Below are positions 9,110 to 19,282 of a stretch of DNA of 64,000 nt, piece after piece. The notes beneath the pieces are model-generated. The model was given only the letters and a program-made list of their open reading frames with translations, searched no databases and was not told where the DNA came from. The stretch is from Saccharothrix luteola (lineage in GTDB: Bacteria; Actinomycetota; Actinomycetes; Mycobacteriales; Pseudonocardiaceae), in assembly GCF_020859565.1 (NCBI RefSeq), contig NZ_JAJHUO010000010.1, positions 62,001 to 126,000 of the forward strand, read 5' to 3'. Each line of letters opens with the position of its first letter. Positions within the stretch are counted from its first letter, which is position 1. The position numbers were made by a program, and so were the translations under genes.

Positions 9110-9595
9110 GTGCCCGATCTGGAAGGGTTCAACTCCGCACCCGCGGCCGAGCTCCGCCCCCTGCTCACCGAGTGCCTCGCCGTGCCGCGCTGGGTCGACG
9201 CGCTGCTCGCCGAGCGCCCCTACGCCGACGTGGACGCGCTGCTCGCCGCGTCGGACCGGCACGCCGACCTGACCGACGACGAGGTCCGCGCCGCCATCGG
9301 GGGCCACCCGCGCATCGGGGAGCGGGCTGCCGGAGGCGGGGTGTCCGCGAAGTGGTCGGCCGACGAGCAGTCCGGGGTCGCCGCGTCGCCCGCCGACCGG
9401 CTGCTGGCCGCCAACGCCGCCTACGAGGACCGGTTCGGGCACATCTACCTGGTGTGCGCGACCGGGTTGAGCGGCGATCAGGTGCTGGCCGACCTCGCCG
9501 CCCGGATGGACAACCCGCCGGACGTGGAGCTGCGCGTGGTGAACCGGGAGCTGGCGAAGATCGCCGCGCTGCGGCTGAGGAAGGTGCTGGCATGA
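9110..9595 (+). CDS. uraD: OHCU decarboxylase
   Basis: Decarboxylates 2-oxo-4-hydroxy-4-carboxy-5-ureidoimidazoline to S-allantoin, the last step of urate oxidation. The 161-residue protein has the catalytic-histidine motif GGHPRIGER and the helix NAAYEDRFGHIYLVCATG with a C-terminal VVNRELAKIAALRLRK typical of UraD. GTG 9110 has GGGAG just upstream; the frame is open back to 9080, but that start would lie inside the candidate operator and has no ribosome-binding site. It overlaps uraH by four bases (ATGA). Confidence 0.9.
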   Translation: MPDLEGFNSAPAAELRPLLTECLAVPRWVDALLAERPYADVDALLAASDRHADLTDDEVRAAIGGHPRIGERAAGGGVSAKWSADEQSGVAASPADRLLAANAAYEDRFGHIYLVCATGLSGDQVLADLAARMDNPPDVELRVVNRELAKIAALRLRKVLA

Positions 9596-9900
9596 CAGAC
9601 CCGAAGCCGACGACGCTGTCCACCCACGTCCTCGACGCCGAGGCCGGCCGACCGCGCGTCGGCGTGCCGGTCCGGTTGGCGCGCGACGGCGAGGTGCTGG
9701 CCGAGGGCGCCACCGACGACGACGGCCGGCTGCGGTTCGAGCGCGAGCTGTCGCCCGGCGTGCACCGGCTGACGTTCGAGGTCGACACGCCGTTCTACCC
9801 GGAGATCACCGTCGCGTTCCGGGTCACCGGCGACCAGGGTCACCTGCACGTGCCGATCCTGTTGAGCCCGTACGCGTTCACCACCTACCGAGGGAGCTGA
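9592..9900 (+). CDS. uraH: 5-hydroxyisourate hydrolase (transthyretin-like)
   Basis: Hydrolyses 5-hydroxyisourate, the unstable product of uricase, to OHCU. The 102-residue transthyretin-related protein has LSTHVLDAEAGRPR at the start, the internal PFYPEITVAF and the diagnostic C-terminal YRGS tetrapeptide that distinguishes HIU hydrolases from transthyretin. It is translationally coupled to uraD and ends three bases before uricase. Confidence 0.94.
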   Translation: MTDPKPTTLSTHVLDAEAGRPRVGVPVRLARDGEVLAEGATDDDGRLRFERELSPGVHRLTFEVDTPFYPEITVAFRVTGDQGHLHVPILLSPYAFTTYRGS

Positions 9901-9903
9901 CCG

Positions 9904-10782
9904 ATGGCCATCGTCCTGGGGCCCAACCAGTACGGGAAGGCGGAGAACCGCCTCGTCACGGTGACCCGCAACGGCCCCGTGCACACGATCAAGGACCTCA
10001 CGGTCGGCACCTCCCTGCGCGGCGACCTGGCGGACACCCACCTGACCGGCGACAACTCGAAGGTGCTGGCGACCGACACGCAGAAGAACACCGTCTACGC
10101 CTTCGCCAAGCAGGCGCCGGTCGGCGAGATCGAGGACTTCGCGCTGCGCCTGGGCCGGCACTTCGTCTCGTCGCAGGAGGCGATCACCGGCGCCCGCGTG
10201 CTCATCGACGAGCACGCGTGGGAGCGCATCGAGGGCAACGACCACTCGTTCGTGCAAGGCGGCAACGAGAAGCGGACGACCGCCGTGACCGTCGAGGGCG
10301 AGCGCGCGTGGGTGGTGTCGGGCGTGCGGGACGTGGTGGTCCTCAAGTCGACCGGGTCGGAGTTCCACGGCTTCCCGCGCGACGAGTACACGACGTTGAA
10401 GGAGACCCACGACCGGATCCTGGCCACGTCGGTGACCGCGCGGTGGCGCTACCAAGGTGACGGGATCGACTGGGCGAAGAGCTTCGCCGAGATCCGGCGG
10501 CTGCTGCTGGCCACGTTCGCGGCGAAGCACAGCCTGTCGTTGCAGCAGACCCTGTACGCGATGGGCGAGGCGGTGCTGCGGGCCCGGCCGGAGGTGGCGG
10601 AGGTGCGGCTGTCGATGCCGAACAAGCACCACTTCGCGGTGGACCTGTCGCCGTTCGGGCTGGAGAACGACAACGAGGTGTTCTACGCCGCCGACCGGCC
10701 GTACGGGCTGATCGAGGGCGCCGTGCTGCGTGACGACGCCGAGGACGCCGGGTCGGCCTGGCACACCCTGCCGACGTTCTGA
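9904..10782 (+). CDS. uaZ: Urate oxidase (uricase)
   Basis: Cofactor-free oxidase converting urate to 5-hydroxyisourate and H2O2. The 292-residue protein contains the catalytic lysine region YGKAENRLV, the threonine motif VLATDTQKNTVYAFAK, and MPNKHHFAVDLSPFGLENDNEVFYA of the second T-fold. It has no SKL tail, as expected in bacteria. An ATG follows GGGAGCTGACCG. It is the last gene of the uraD-uraH-uaZ operon, so the operon encodes the complete three-step urate-to-allantoin route. Confidence 0.95.
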   Translation: MAIVLGPNQYGKAENRLVTVTRNGPVHTIKDLTVGTSLRGDLADTHLTGDNSKVLATDTQKNTVYAFAKQAPVGEIEDFALRLGRHFVSSQEAITGARVLIDEHAWERIEGNDHSFVQGGNEKRTTAVTVEGERAWVVSGVRDVVVLKSTGSEFHGFPRDEYTTLKETHDRILATSVTARWRYQGDGIDWAKSFAEIRRLLLATFAAKHSLSLQQTLYAMGEAVLRARPEVAEVRLSMPNKHHFAVDLSPFGLENDNEVFYAADRPYGLIEGAVLRDDAEDAGSAWHTLPTF

Positions 10783-10794
10783 GGCGGGCCCGGT

Positions 10795-10824
10795 GACCGT
10801 GCTCCCGGTCCGGGGAGCACGGTC
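10795..10824. terminator. Bidirectional hairpin between uricase and the Imm1-like gene
   Basis: Perfect 12-bp stem (10795-10806 with 10813-10824) and a six-base loop between two convergent stop codons. Confidence 0.75.
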
Positions 10825-11294
10825 TAGTGGCCCGTCACCTTCTTGTGCAGGGCCATGCGCTGCAGCCGCCAGGCGTGGAACAGGTCGGCCTCCTCGTACC
10901 AGTCCACGACGGTCGGCCGGCGGGCGGTGAACATGAACTCCAGCAGGATCTCGCGGTAGGTCATCAGCGGCACGCCCACGCCCGGCGGGAAGTCCGTGTA
11001 GGTCTCGTCCACGTACGGCGCGTCCGGCTCGCCCTTGGGCCAGCCGGTGAACTCGTCGTCCACGTAGTTGAGGTAGCCCCACGCGCCGCGGACGGCGAGC
11101 ACCAGGTTGTGGTCGCTCTCCCCCTCGGCGTCGGGCGCCCGGCCGAAGTGCTCCAGCATCCCGTCATTGCACTCGGGCCGCGCCAAGGCGGCGATCAGCA
11201 CGTCCACGTCCGCCGCGCACGCCACCACCTGGTAGCGGAACTCCGCCCGCTCCAGGTCCGGCAGCCCGGTCCACAACCCGGCTCGCATGGTCAT
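10824..11294 (-). CDS. Imm1-like immunity-family protein
   Basis: The 156-residue soluble protein resembles the Imm1 immunity family of polymorphic-toxin systems: a central DDEFTGWPKGEPDAPY segment, then MTYREILLEFMFTARRPTVVDW, matching the family's closing AxxxFxxTGxRPxxVxW pattern. No toxin, WXG100 partner or secretion gene lies nearby, so it looks like an orphan. ATG 11294 is used; a GTG two codons upstream is equally possible and neither has a clear ribosome-binding site. The family call rests on pattern recall only. Confidence 0.5.
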   Translation of the reverse strand: MTMRAGLWTGLPDLERAEFRYQVVACAADVDVLIAALARPECNDGMLEHFGRAPDAEGESDHNLVLAVRGAWGYLNYVDDEFTGWPKGEPDAPYVDETYTDFPPGVGVPLMTYREILLEFMFTARRPTVVDWYEEADLFHAWRLQRMALHKKVTGH

Positions 11295-11369
11295 GGACAC
11301 ACACTGACCGGTGTGGCGTGATTCGGCTTTTCGCTGGTTTGAGGATCACCCCATCCAGCGATGCCACGA

Positions 11370-12566
11370 TCACTCTCTTCTGGCTAGAGCCTGCAATTCG
11401 GTCACGGTGAGTCCCGTCGCGCGGCGGACTTCGTCCTCGTCCAGGGCACCGCAATCCAAGGCGCGGATGAACGACGTGGACAGCGCCTGCGCGGTTGCGG
11501 GCTCGTCCAGCACCGAGCCGCCGGCCCGCGCCACGTACGCCTTGAGCCGGCGCGCGTCCGCGTCCACGCCTTCGAGGTAGAAGGCGTGCACGGCCGCGTA
11601 CCTGGTCACCAGCTGCGCCGGGTGCAGGTCCCAGCCCTGGTAGAAGCCGTGCGCCAACGAACGCCGCACCAGCCGGTAGTGCGTGCGCCAGCCCTCGTGC
11701 ACGTCGTCGCCGACCGGCAGCACGTTGGTGGAGCCGTCCGACAGCGCGACGCCCGTGCCGGCCGCGGACACCTGCATCACGTTGCGCGCGAAGTCGCACG
11801 CGCCGTGCGCGAGGTGCTGGTGCGCCGCGCCCAAGCCGCAGCCCGCCGTGTAGTCGTACGTGCCGAAGTGCAGCCCGGTGACCCGGCCGCGGCCCGCCTC
11901 GATGAACCGGGGCAGGGCCAGCCTGCCCTCGCGGTCCACGATCGACTGCGTCGTCTCGACCTGGATCTCGAACCGGAGCGGCAGCCCGAACAGGTCCAGG
12001 ACGTCGCCGAGCACCTCCACCTGGGCCACCGAGGTGACCTTCGGGAACGTGATCACGAAACCGTCGGGCGCCTCGCCCAGCGCGGTGAGGAAGACGTCCA
12101 GCGTGCGGATGCCGCGCTCGCGCAGGGCCCTGGTGTCGAAGGACTTCATCCGCAGCCCGAACCGCAACGGCGCCGTGCCGTCGCGCAGCCAGTCCCGCAC
12201 CACGAGCGCGGTGCGTTCGGCGTCCGAGTCCTCCTCCGCGTCGGAGCGGACGCCGTAGCCGTCCTCGAAGTCGATCCGCAGGTCCTCCACGGGTTCGGCG
12301 GCCAGCTTCGCCCGCACGCGCCCGTGCACGACCTCCGCCACGTCCGGTGCGAGGTCGAGCACGTCCGCCAAGCCGTCCGGCGCGTGCTCGTCCAGCGCCG
12401 CAAGCGCTTGCGCGCCCCAGTCGCCGAGCGTGGTCGGGCTCACCCGGTCGGCGGGCGCGTAGCAGGTGTGCACCGGCTGACGGCCCGCCGGCGCGCGCAG
12501 CTCCACATCGGACAGCCGCGCGGTGACCGCGCGCACCGCGTCGGCCGACAACGACGTCCGCGGCAC
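11370..12566 (-). CDS. CitE/HpcH-like aldolase-fold protein (DUF6986 type)
   Basis: A 398-residue protein related to the HpcH/HpaI and citrate lyase beta superfamily. RIDFEDGYGVRSD gives an acidic metal-binding cluster, RFEIQVETTQSIVD another, and LHFGTYDYTAGCG follows. Its GTG start is one base after the aceB stop, so the two are co-transcribed. In several actinobacteria the same family accompanies malate synthase. A role in C-C bond chemistry of glyoxylate- or malyl-type compounds is an inference from fold and partner; the true substrate is unknown. Confidence 0.7.
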   Translation of the reverse strand: MPRTSLSADAVRAVTARLSDVELRAPAGRQPVHTCYAPADRVSPTTLGDWGAQALAALDEHAPDGLADVLDLAPDVAEVVHGRVRAKLAAEPVEDLRIDFEDGYGVRSDAEEDSDAERTALVVRDWLRDGTAPLRFGLRMKSFDTRALRERGIRTLDVFLTALGEAPDGFVITFPKVTSVAQVEVLGDVLDLFGLPLRFEIQVETTQSIVDREGRLALPRFIEAGRGRVTGLHFGTYDYTAGCGLGAAHQHLAHGACDFARNVMQVSAAGTGVALSDGSTNVLPVGDDVHEGWRTHYRLVRRSLAHGFYQGWDLHPAQLVTRYAAVHAFYLEGVDADARRLKAYVARAGGSVLDEPATAQALSTSFIRALDCGALDEDEVRRATGLTVTELQALARRE

Positions 12567-12567
12567 G

Positions 12568-14100
<1,533 letters not shown>

Positions 14101-14139
14101 GGAAGCCCACCTCGTTCCGAGTCGGTTTCTACTTCGCGG

Positions 14140-14168
14140 ACTATAGTTTTCACCACGCGGAACGGCAA
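14140..14168 (-). promoter_or_regulatory. aceB promoter
   Basis: On the minus strand TTGCCG (14163-14168), a 17-base spacer and TATAGT (14140-14145). The -10 is part of the palindrome ACTATAGT (14140-14147), which also offers TATAGT to iclR on the other strand. A TTCCGC half-site (14157-14162, minus) like those near hyi lies inside the spacer. Confidence 0.55.
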
Positions 14169-14184
14169 CGAAGGAGTGGTGTCG

Positions 14185-14937
14185 GTGGCACGAGAGTCCA
14201 CGGGCGGCGTCCAGTCGCTCCAACGCGCCTTCGACCTGCTGGAACGCCTGGCCGACGCGGGTGGCGAGGCGAGCCTGTCCGAGCTCGCGGCCACCTCCGG
14301 CCTGCCGCTGCCGACCATCCACCGGCTGATCCGCACCCTTGTCACGCTGGGGTACGTGCGGCAGAACAGCAACCGCCGGTACACGCTCGGGTCCCGGCTG
14401 ATCCGGCTCGGCGAGAGCGCGTCGCGGCAGTTCGGCACGTGGGCGCGGCCGTTGCTGGCGCAGCTGGTGGACCAGGTGGAGGAGACCGCCAACCTGGCCG
14501 TGCTGGACGGTGACGAGGTGGTGTACGTGGCGCAGGTGCCGTCACGGCACTCGATGCGGATGTTCACCGAGGTGGGTCGCCGGCTGCTGCCGCACGGCAC
14601 GGGCGTGGGCAAGGCGATGCTGTCGCAGCTGCCGCGTGACGAGGTGCGCGCCCTGCTGTCCCGCACCGGCCTGCCCGCGTACACGCCGAACACCATCACC
14701 GACCCGGACGTCCTGCTGGCGTCCCTGGACCAGATCGCCGAGCAGGGCTACGCGCTGGACGAGAGCGAGCAGGAACTGGGCGTGCGCTGCGTCGCCGTTC
14801 CGCTGCACGGTGCGCCGACCCTGGCCGCCGTCTCCGTCTCGGGCCCGGACAGCCGACTGACCAAGGACTCCCTACCGCACATCATCCCGGCCGTCCTGGC
14901 CACCGCCACCCGCCTCTCCACCCACTCCCACCCCTAA
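14185..14937 (+). CDS. IclR-family transcriptional regulator of the ureide/glyoxylate cluster
   Basis: A 250-residue IclR-type regulator with an N-terminal winged helix ([20 protein letters not shown], residues about 35-55) and a C-terminal effector domain ([28 protein letters not shown]). Family members in allantoin clusters (AllR) bind glyoxylate or allantoate and repress catabolic operons; that role is inferred from its place beside aceB and the ureide genes. GTG 14185 has AAGGAG at an eight-base distance, whereas the two GTG codons upstream overlap that site. It is a candidate ligand for the GCGGAA-n6-TTCCGC repeats. Confidence 0.85.
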   Translation: MARESTGGVQSLQRAFDLLERLADAGGEASLSELAATSGLPLPTIHRLIRTLVTLGYVRQNSNRRYTLGSRLIRLGESASRQFGTWARPLLAQLVDQVEETANLAVLDGDEVVYVAQVPSRHSMRMFTEVGRRLLPHGTGVGKAMLSQLPRDEVRALLSRTGLPAYTPNTITDPDVLLASLDQIAEQGYALDESEQELGVRCVAVPLHGAPTLAAVSVSGPDSRLTKDSLPHIIPAVLATATRLSTHSHP

Positions 14938-14944
14938 CCCCCGC

Positions 14945-15087
14945 GCGAGAGTCCTACGTTCGGAACGCGAGAGTCCTACGTTCAGAGACCCTGAGTTCAA
15001 CACTCGACCGACCGAGCGGTCTGGCTGAGCGTTGAACTCGAGGGTCGCGAACGTAGGACTCTCGCGCTGTGAACGCAGGACTCTCGC
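14945..15087. repeat. Composite inverted repeat of 22-bp-spaced units, locus 1
   Basis: GCGAGAGTCCTACGTTC occurs at 14945-14961 and 14967-14983, 22 bases apart. Its inverse occurs at 15049-15065 exactly and at 15071-15087 with one change, again 22 bases apart. Between them, GAGTTCAACACTC and GAGCGTTGAACTC form an inner inverted pair. The whole fills the gap between convergent iclR and ftsY and may act as a terminator. A related array lies at 60003-60130. Confidence 0.85.
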
Positions 15088-15089
15088 GG

Positions 15090-16454
15090 TCAGTTCAGGA
15101 GGGCGTCGACGAAGGCGGTTGGTTCGAACGGGGCCAGGTGGTCGGCGCCTTCGCCCAGGCCGACGAGCTTCACCGGGACGCCCAGCTCGCGTTGGACCTG
15201 GAACACGATGCCGCCCTTGGCGGTGCCGTCCAGCTTGGTCAGCACGATGCCGGTCACGTCGACCACCTCGGCGAACACCCGCGCCTGGGTCAGGCCGTTC
15301 TGGCCGGTGGTGGCGTCGAGCACGAGGAGCACCTCGTCCACCTCCGCCTGCTTCTGCACCACGCGCTTGACCTTGCCCAGCTCGTCCATCAGGCCGGTCT
15401 TGGTGTGCAGCCGGCCGGCCGTGTCGATCAGCACGGTGTCCACGCCGTCGTTGACGCCGCGCTTCACCGCCTCGAACGCCACCGAAGCCGGGTCCGCGCC
15501 CTCGGCCCCGCGGACGGTCGACGCACCCACGCGCGAACCCCACGTCTCCAACTGGTCGGCCGCCGCCGCGCGGAAGGTGTCCGCCGCACCCAGCAGCACG
15601 GTGCGGCCGTCGGCCACCAGCACCCGGGCCAGCTTGCCCGTCGTCGTGGTCTTGCCGACGCCGTTCACGCCCACCACCAGCACCACGGCGGGCTTCGGCC
15701 CGGACTCGCCGTCGGCGTGCGGCAACGCGTTCACCGCGCGAGCCATCTCCGGGTGCAGCGCGTCGACCAGCACCTCCCGCAGCAACGCCCGCGCGTCGTC
15801 CGACGTCCGCACGCCGCGCGCCACGATCTGCTCGCGCAGCGCCGTCACGATCTGGTCCGTGATCGCCGCACCGAGGTCGGCCATCAACAGCGTGTCCTCG
15901 ATGTCCGTCCACGAGTCCTCGTCCAGGTCGCCCGCGCCGAGCAGCCCCAGCAGGCTCTGCCCGAACGTCGACCGCGACCGCGACAGCCGCCCGCGCAGCC
16001 GCTCCAACCGCCCGGAGGTCGGCTCGATCTCCTCGATCTCGGAGGCTTCCTCGGGCAACTCGACTTCGACGAACCCGCGCTTGACCGAGTCGCGCGGCAC
16101 GGCCGCGTCGTCACCGACGCCCGGCTGACCGTCGACCTCGGTCCGCTCGGTGACCGGGTGCTCGACAGGTTCGACCGGCGAGGGAGCGGGCGTGGGGGCG
16201 GGGGCGGGGGCGGGCGACGCACCGGCGCGCTCCACGGGCTCGGCCGGTCTGGTCGGTTCCGCCACCACCGGCGGCGCGGGCGCGTTGAACGTGATGGCGC
16301 CACCGGCCTGGTAACCGCCCTTGGCCGGCTTGTCCTGCTCGGGCTCGGTGAGGCTGATCCGCCGGCGTCGCGCCAGCACGACGCCCGTCACGAGGGCGAC
16401 CGCGAGCAGTGCCGCGACGACGACGATGATCCAGATCAGGGACGTGGTGGACAC
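15090..16454 (-). CDS. ftsY: Signal recognition particle receptor FtsY
   Basis: GTPase receptor that docks SRP-ribosome complexes at the membrane. The 454-residue protein has an N-terminal membrane helix (about residues 6-30), a Pro/Ala/Glu-rich linker, an N domain beginning near GRLERLRGRLSRSR and a G domain with GVNGVGKTTT, DTFRAAA, DTAGRLHTK, TKLDGTAKGG and GLGEGADHLAPF. The TM anchor plus linker is the usual actinobacterial form. GTG 16454 has GAGG eight bases upstream; an ATG seven codons earlier is less well placed. In mycobacteria ftsY lies between amt and smc; here both sides have gained insertions. Confidence 0.93.
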   Translation of the reverse strand: MSTTSLIWIIVVVAALLAVALVTGVVLARRRRISLTEPEQDKPAKGGYQAGGAITFNAPAPPVVAEPTRPAEPVERAGASPAPAPAPTPAPSPVEPVEHPVTERTEVDGQPGVGDDAAVPRDSVKRGFVEVELPEEASEIEEIEPTSGRLERLRGRLSRSRSTFGQSLLGLLGAGDLDEDSWTDIEDTLLMADLGAAITDQIVTALREQIVARGVRTSDDARALLREVLVDALHPEMARAVNALPHADGESGPKPAVVLVVGVNGVGKTTTTGKLARVLVADGRTVLLGAADTFRAAAADQLETWGSRVGASTVRGAEGADPASVAFEAVKRGVNDGVDTVLIDTAGRLHTKTGLMDELGKVKRVVQKQAEVDEVLLVLDATTGQNGLTQARVFAEVVDVTGIVLTKLDGTAKGGIVFQVQRELGVPVKLVGLGEGADHLAPFEPTAFVDALLN

Positions 16455-16568
16455 GGCGCAATCCTCGCACGCCATCGTATGTTGACGATCGACGAACCAG
16501 GTTGATTTCAGGCAACTTTCCAACGAACACTCTTGCGCGAGCGTGCAGTGTGGAATAGACCACAGGGC

Positions 16569-17723
16569 GTGAAGGTGATCGGGCTCATCTCGGGCACGTC
16601 GATGGACGCCATCGACGTGGCCGTCGCCGACCTGTCCCTGGACGGCCGCACCGTCGTGCTGACCCCGGTCGAGCACGCCGAGCACCCGTTCCCGGAGGAC
16701 CTGCGCAGGCCGCCGACCAGCGCCGCCGACCTGTGCGTGCTCGACACCAGGCTCGGCCAGGCGTTCGCCGAGGTCGCCGCCCGGTACGAGGGCGACCTCG
16801 TCTCGTCACTGGGCCAGACCGTGCACCACTGGGTCGAGGACGGCCGCTGCCTCGGCACGCTCCAGCTCGGCCAGCCCGCGTGGATAGCCGAAGCCACCGG
16901 CCTGCCGGTGATCTCCGACCTGCGGGTCCGCGACGTCGCCGCGGGCGGTCACGGCGCGCCGTTGGCGAGCACCTTGGACGCGCTGTGGCTGGCCGATTTC
17001 GACGGACCGGCCACCGCCCTGAACATCGGCGGTATCGCCAACGTCACCAAGGTGTCGCCCGAAGGTGTCATCGCCTACGACACCGGACCCGGCAACGCGC
17101 TCATGGACGCCGCGATGACCGTCCTGTCCGGTGGCCTGCGCAACCAGGACACCGACGGCGAGTTCGCCCGCCGCGGCCGGGTGCGCGCCGAGCTGCTCGA
17201 CCGCCTGCTGGCCGACCCGTACTACGGCCTCCCCGCGCCCAAGTCGACCGGCAAGGAGCACTTCAACCGCGCCTACCTGGACCGCGTCACCGAAGGCCTG
17301 ACCATGCCGGCCGAGGACTTGCTGGCCACGCTGACCGAACTCACCGCGCGCACGATCGCCGCCGAGTGCGAGGGCACCGTCATCGGCTCCGGCGGAGGGA
17401 TGCGCAACCCCGTGCTGGTCGAGTCGTTGGGACGGCTCGTGGACCTGCGCACCAGCGACGAGCTGGGACTGCCCGCCGCGGGCAAGGAGGCCTACCTCGC
17501 CGCCCTGCTCGGCTTCCTGACCTGGCACGGTCTGCCCGCGAACGTGCCGTCCGCCACCGGCGCCGCCGGCCCGCGCCCGCTGGGGTCGATCACCCCCGGC
17601 CGCTACCCGCTGCGCCTGCCCGAGCCCGTGATCACCGCCGTGACGGGATTGACGATCGGCCGCCGTGGGCGGCGGTCAGGCCAAGAGTGCCAGGAAGACG
17701 GAGGAGACCATGCGCGCACTTGA
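16569..17723 (+). CDS. anmK: Anhydro-N-acetylmuramic acid kinase
   Basis: Opens the 1,6-anhydro ring of anhydro-MurNAc and phosphorylates it, returning cell-wall turnover products to metabolism. The 384-residue protein shows VIGLISGTSMDAIDV, LGQTVHH, the DGPATALNIGGIANVT block, YDTGPGNALMD with the catalytic Asp, and GSGGGMRNP. The usual MDGID is MDAID here. GTG 16569 fits the normal N-terminus; a GTG two codons on is possible. The last 14 bases overlap the symporter gene, which implies coupled translation. No MurQ etherase is nearby. Confidence 0.88.
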   Translation: MKVIGLISGTSMDAIDVAVADLSLDGRTVVLTPVEHAEHPFPEDLRRPPTSAADLCVLDTRLGQAFAEVAARYEGDLVSSLGQTVHHWVEDGRCLGTLQLGQPAWIAEATGLPVISDLRVRDVAAGGHGAPLASTLDALWLADFDGPATALNIGGIANVTKVSPEGVIAYDTGPGNALMDAAMTVLSGGLRNQDTDGEFARRGRVRAELLDRLLADPYYGLPAPKSTGKEHFNRAYLDRVTEGLTMPAEDLLATLTELTARTIAAECEGTVIGSGGGMRNPVLVESLGRLVDLRTSDELGLPAAGKEAYLAALLGFLTWHGLPANVPSATGAAGPRPLGSITPGRYPLRLPEPVITAVTGLTIGRRGRRSGQECQEDGGDHART

Positions 17724-19269
17724 TGTCGGCATCATCGTGCTGTTCCTGGTGGGCATGCCGCTGCTGGGCGTGTGGATCGCCGGGCGCCAGCGCTCCGCCA
17801 CCGACTACTTCGTCAGCGAACGCCGCATCTCCTGGTGGGTCGTGTGCGTGTCGGTGGTGTCGGCGGAGACGTCCACGCTGACCGTGCTGAGCGTGCCGAC
17901 GGTCGCCTACCTGGGCACGATGACGTTCCTGTCGCTGGCCGTCGGCTACCTGATCGGCCGGATCGTGGTGTCGTTCGTGCTGCTGCCGAAGTACATCGCG
18001 GGCGAGCTGATCACCGCGTACGGCTTCCTCGGCAAGCGGTTCGGGCGCAACATCCAGAGCACGGCGTCGCTGACGTTCCTCGTCACCAGGCTGCTGGCGG
18101 ACGGGCTGCGGCTGTTCGCCACCGCCATCCCGATCAAGGTCGTGCTCGTCGCGTACGGCGTGGACGTGTCGTACTGGGTGATCGTGGCGGCGCTGGGCAT
18201 CGCGATGGTCGTCTACAGCTTCCTCGGCGGCGTGCGGGCCGTGGTGTGGGTCGACGCGATCCAGATGCTCTGGTACGTCGTCGGCGCGTTCGCCGTGATC
18301 CTCGTGCTGAACGGCAAGCTGCCCGACGGGTGGTTCGCCAGTGCCGCCGACGCCGGCAAGTTCCAGATCCTCGACTTCAACGCCAGCGCGCTCACCTCGC
18401 CGTACGCCATCGTCGTCGCGTTCATCGGCGGCGCGGTGCTGTCCATGGCCTCGCACGGCGCGGACCAGCTCATCGTGCAGCGGCTGATGGCCACGAAGGA
18501 CGTGCGCTCGGCGCAGAAGGCGTTGATCGCGAGCGGTGTCGTGGTGTTCCTCCAGTTCGCTCTGTTCCTGTTCATCGGCGTGATGCTGTGGGCGTTCTAC
18601 AAGGCGGCCAACCCGGTCAAGGACCTCGGGCTCAACAACAACGACGAGCTGTTCGCCAACTTCATCGTCAACGACATGCCGTCGGGCCTGTCCGGGTTCG
18701 TGATCGCGGGCATCCTGGCGGCGGCGCTGTCGTCGTCGCTGGGCGCGCTGGCCTCCTCGACCGTGACGGACATCGTGCAGCGCGTGGTGCGGCGGCCGAT
18801 GAGCGAGGCGGAGGTGTTCAAGCAGGGTCGGATCTGGACGGTGGTCTGGGCCGGTCTGCTGATCGTGTGCGCCGGGCTCTTCGCCACGCTGACGCGGCGC
18901 GGCAACCCGATCGTGGAGCAGGGCCTGTCGATCGCCGGGTTCACCTACGGCGCGCTGCTCGGCGCGTTCCTGCTCGGGCTGGTGTTCCGCAAGGCCAAGG
19001 AGCTCGACGCGATCGTGGCGTTCGTGGTCACGGTGGTCGTGATGGCGTTCGTGATCCTGGGCGTGAAGTTCGTCGGGCCGGAGGCGACCCTGGCGATCGA
19101 CTTCTCGCCGGCGGCGCCCGCGCAGAAGATCGTGTCGCTGGCCTATCCCTGGTACACGGTGCTCGGCGTGCTGGTGACGTTGCTCGTGGGTGGCTTGATG
19201 TCGTTGCGGCACAAGGGTTACCAGCCGCCGGACGTCCAGGGCGACGTGATGTCGGCCAAGGCGTCCTGA
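17710..19269 (+). CDS. Sodium:solute symporter (SSS family)
   Basis: A 519-residue integral membrane protein with about 13 hydrophobic segments and SSS-family strings: GRQRSATDYFVSERRI near the N-terminus, VSAETSTLTVLSVP in TM2, YSFLGGVRAVVWVDAIQM and SLGALASSTVTDIV in the sodium-site helix. GGAGGAGACC precedes the ATG. Its overlap with anmK suggests uptake of a muropeptide sugar or another amino sugar; some SSS members carry sialic acid. The substrate cannot be read from sequence. Confidence 0.85.
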   Translation: MRALDVGIIVLFLVGMPLLGVWIAGRQRSATDYFVSERRISWWVVCVSVVSAETSTLTVLSVPTVAYLGTMTFLSLAVGYLIGRIVVSFVLLPKYIAGELITAYGFLGKRFGRNIQSTASLTFLVTRLLADGLRLFATAIPIKVVLVAYGVDVSYWVIVAALGIAMVVYSFLGGVRAVVWVDAIQMLWYVVGAFAVILVLNGKLPDGWFASAADAGKFQILDFNASALTSPYAIVVAFIGGAVLSMASHGADQLIVQRLMATKDVRSAQKALIASGVVVFLQFALFLFIGVMLWAFYKAANPVKDLGLNNNDELFANFIVNDMPSGLSGFVIAGILAAALSSSLGALASSTVTDIVQRVVRRPMSEAEVFKQGRIWTVVWAGLLIVCAGLFATLTRRGNPIVEQGLSIAGFTYGALLGAFLLGLVFRKAKELDAIVAFVVTVVVMAFVILGVKFVGPEATLAIDFSPAAPAQKIVSLAYPWYTVLGVLVTLLVGGLMSLRHKGYQPPDVQGDVMSAKAS

Positions 19270-19282
19270 GTCGGGCCAGGGC

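Noticed and set aside
14945..15087. Possible CRISPR array from the regular 22-bp repeat
   Set aside because: The units abut without unique spacers, no cas genes are present, and copies occur in both orientations.
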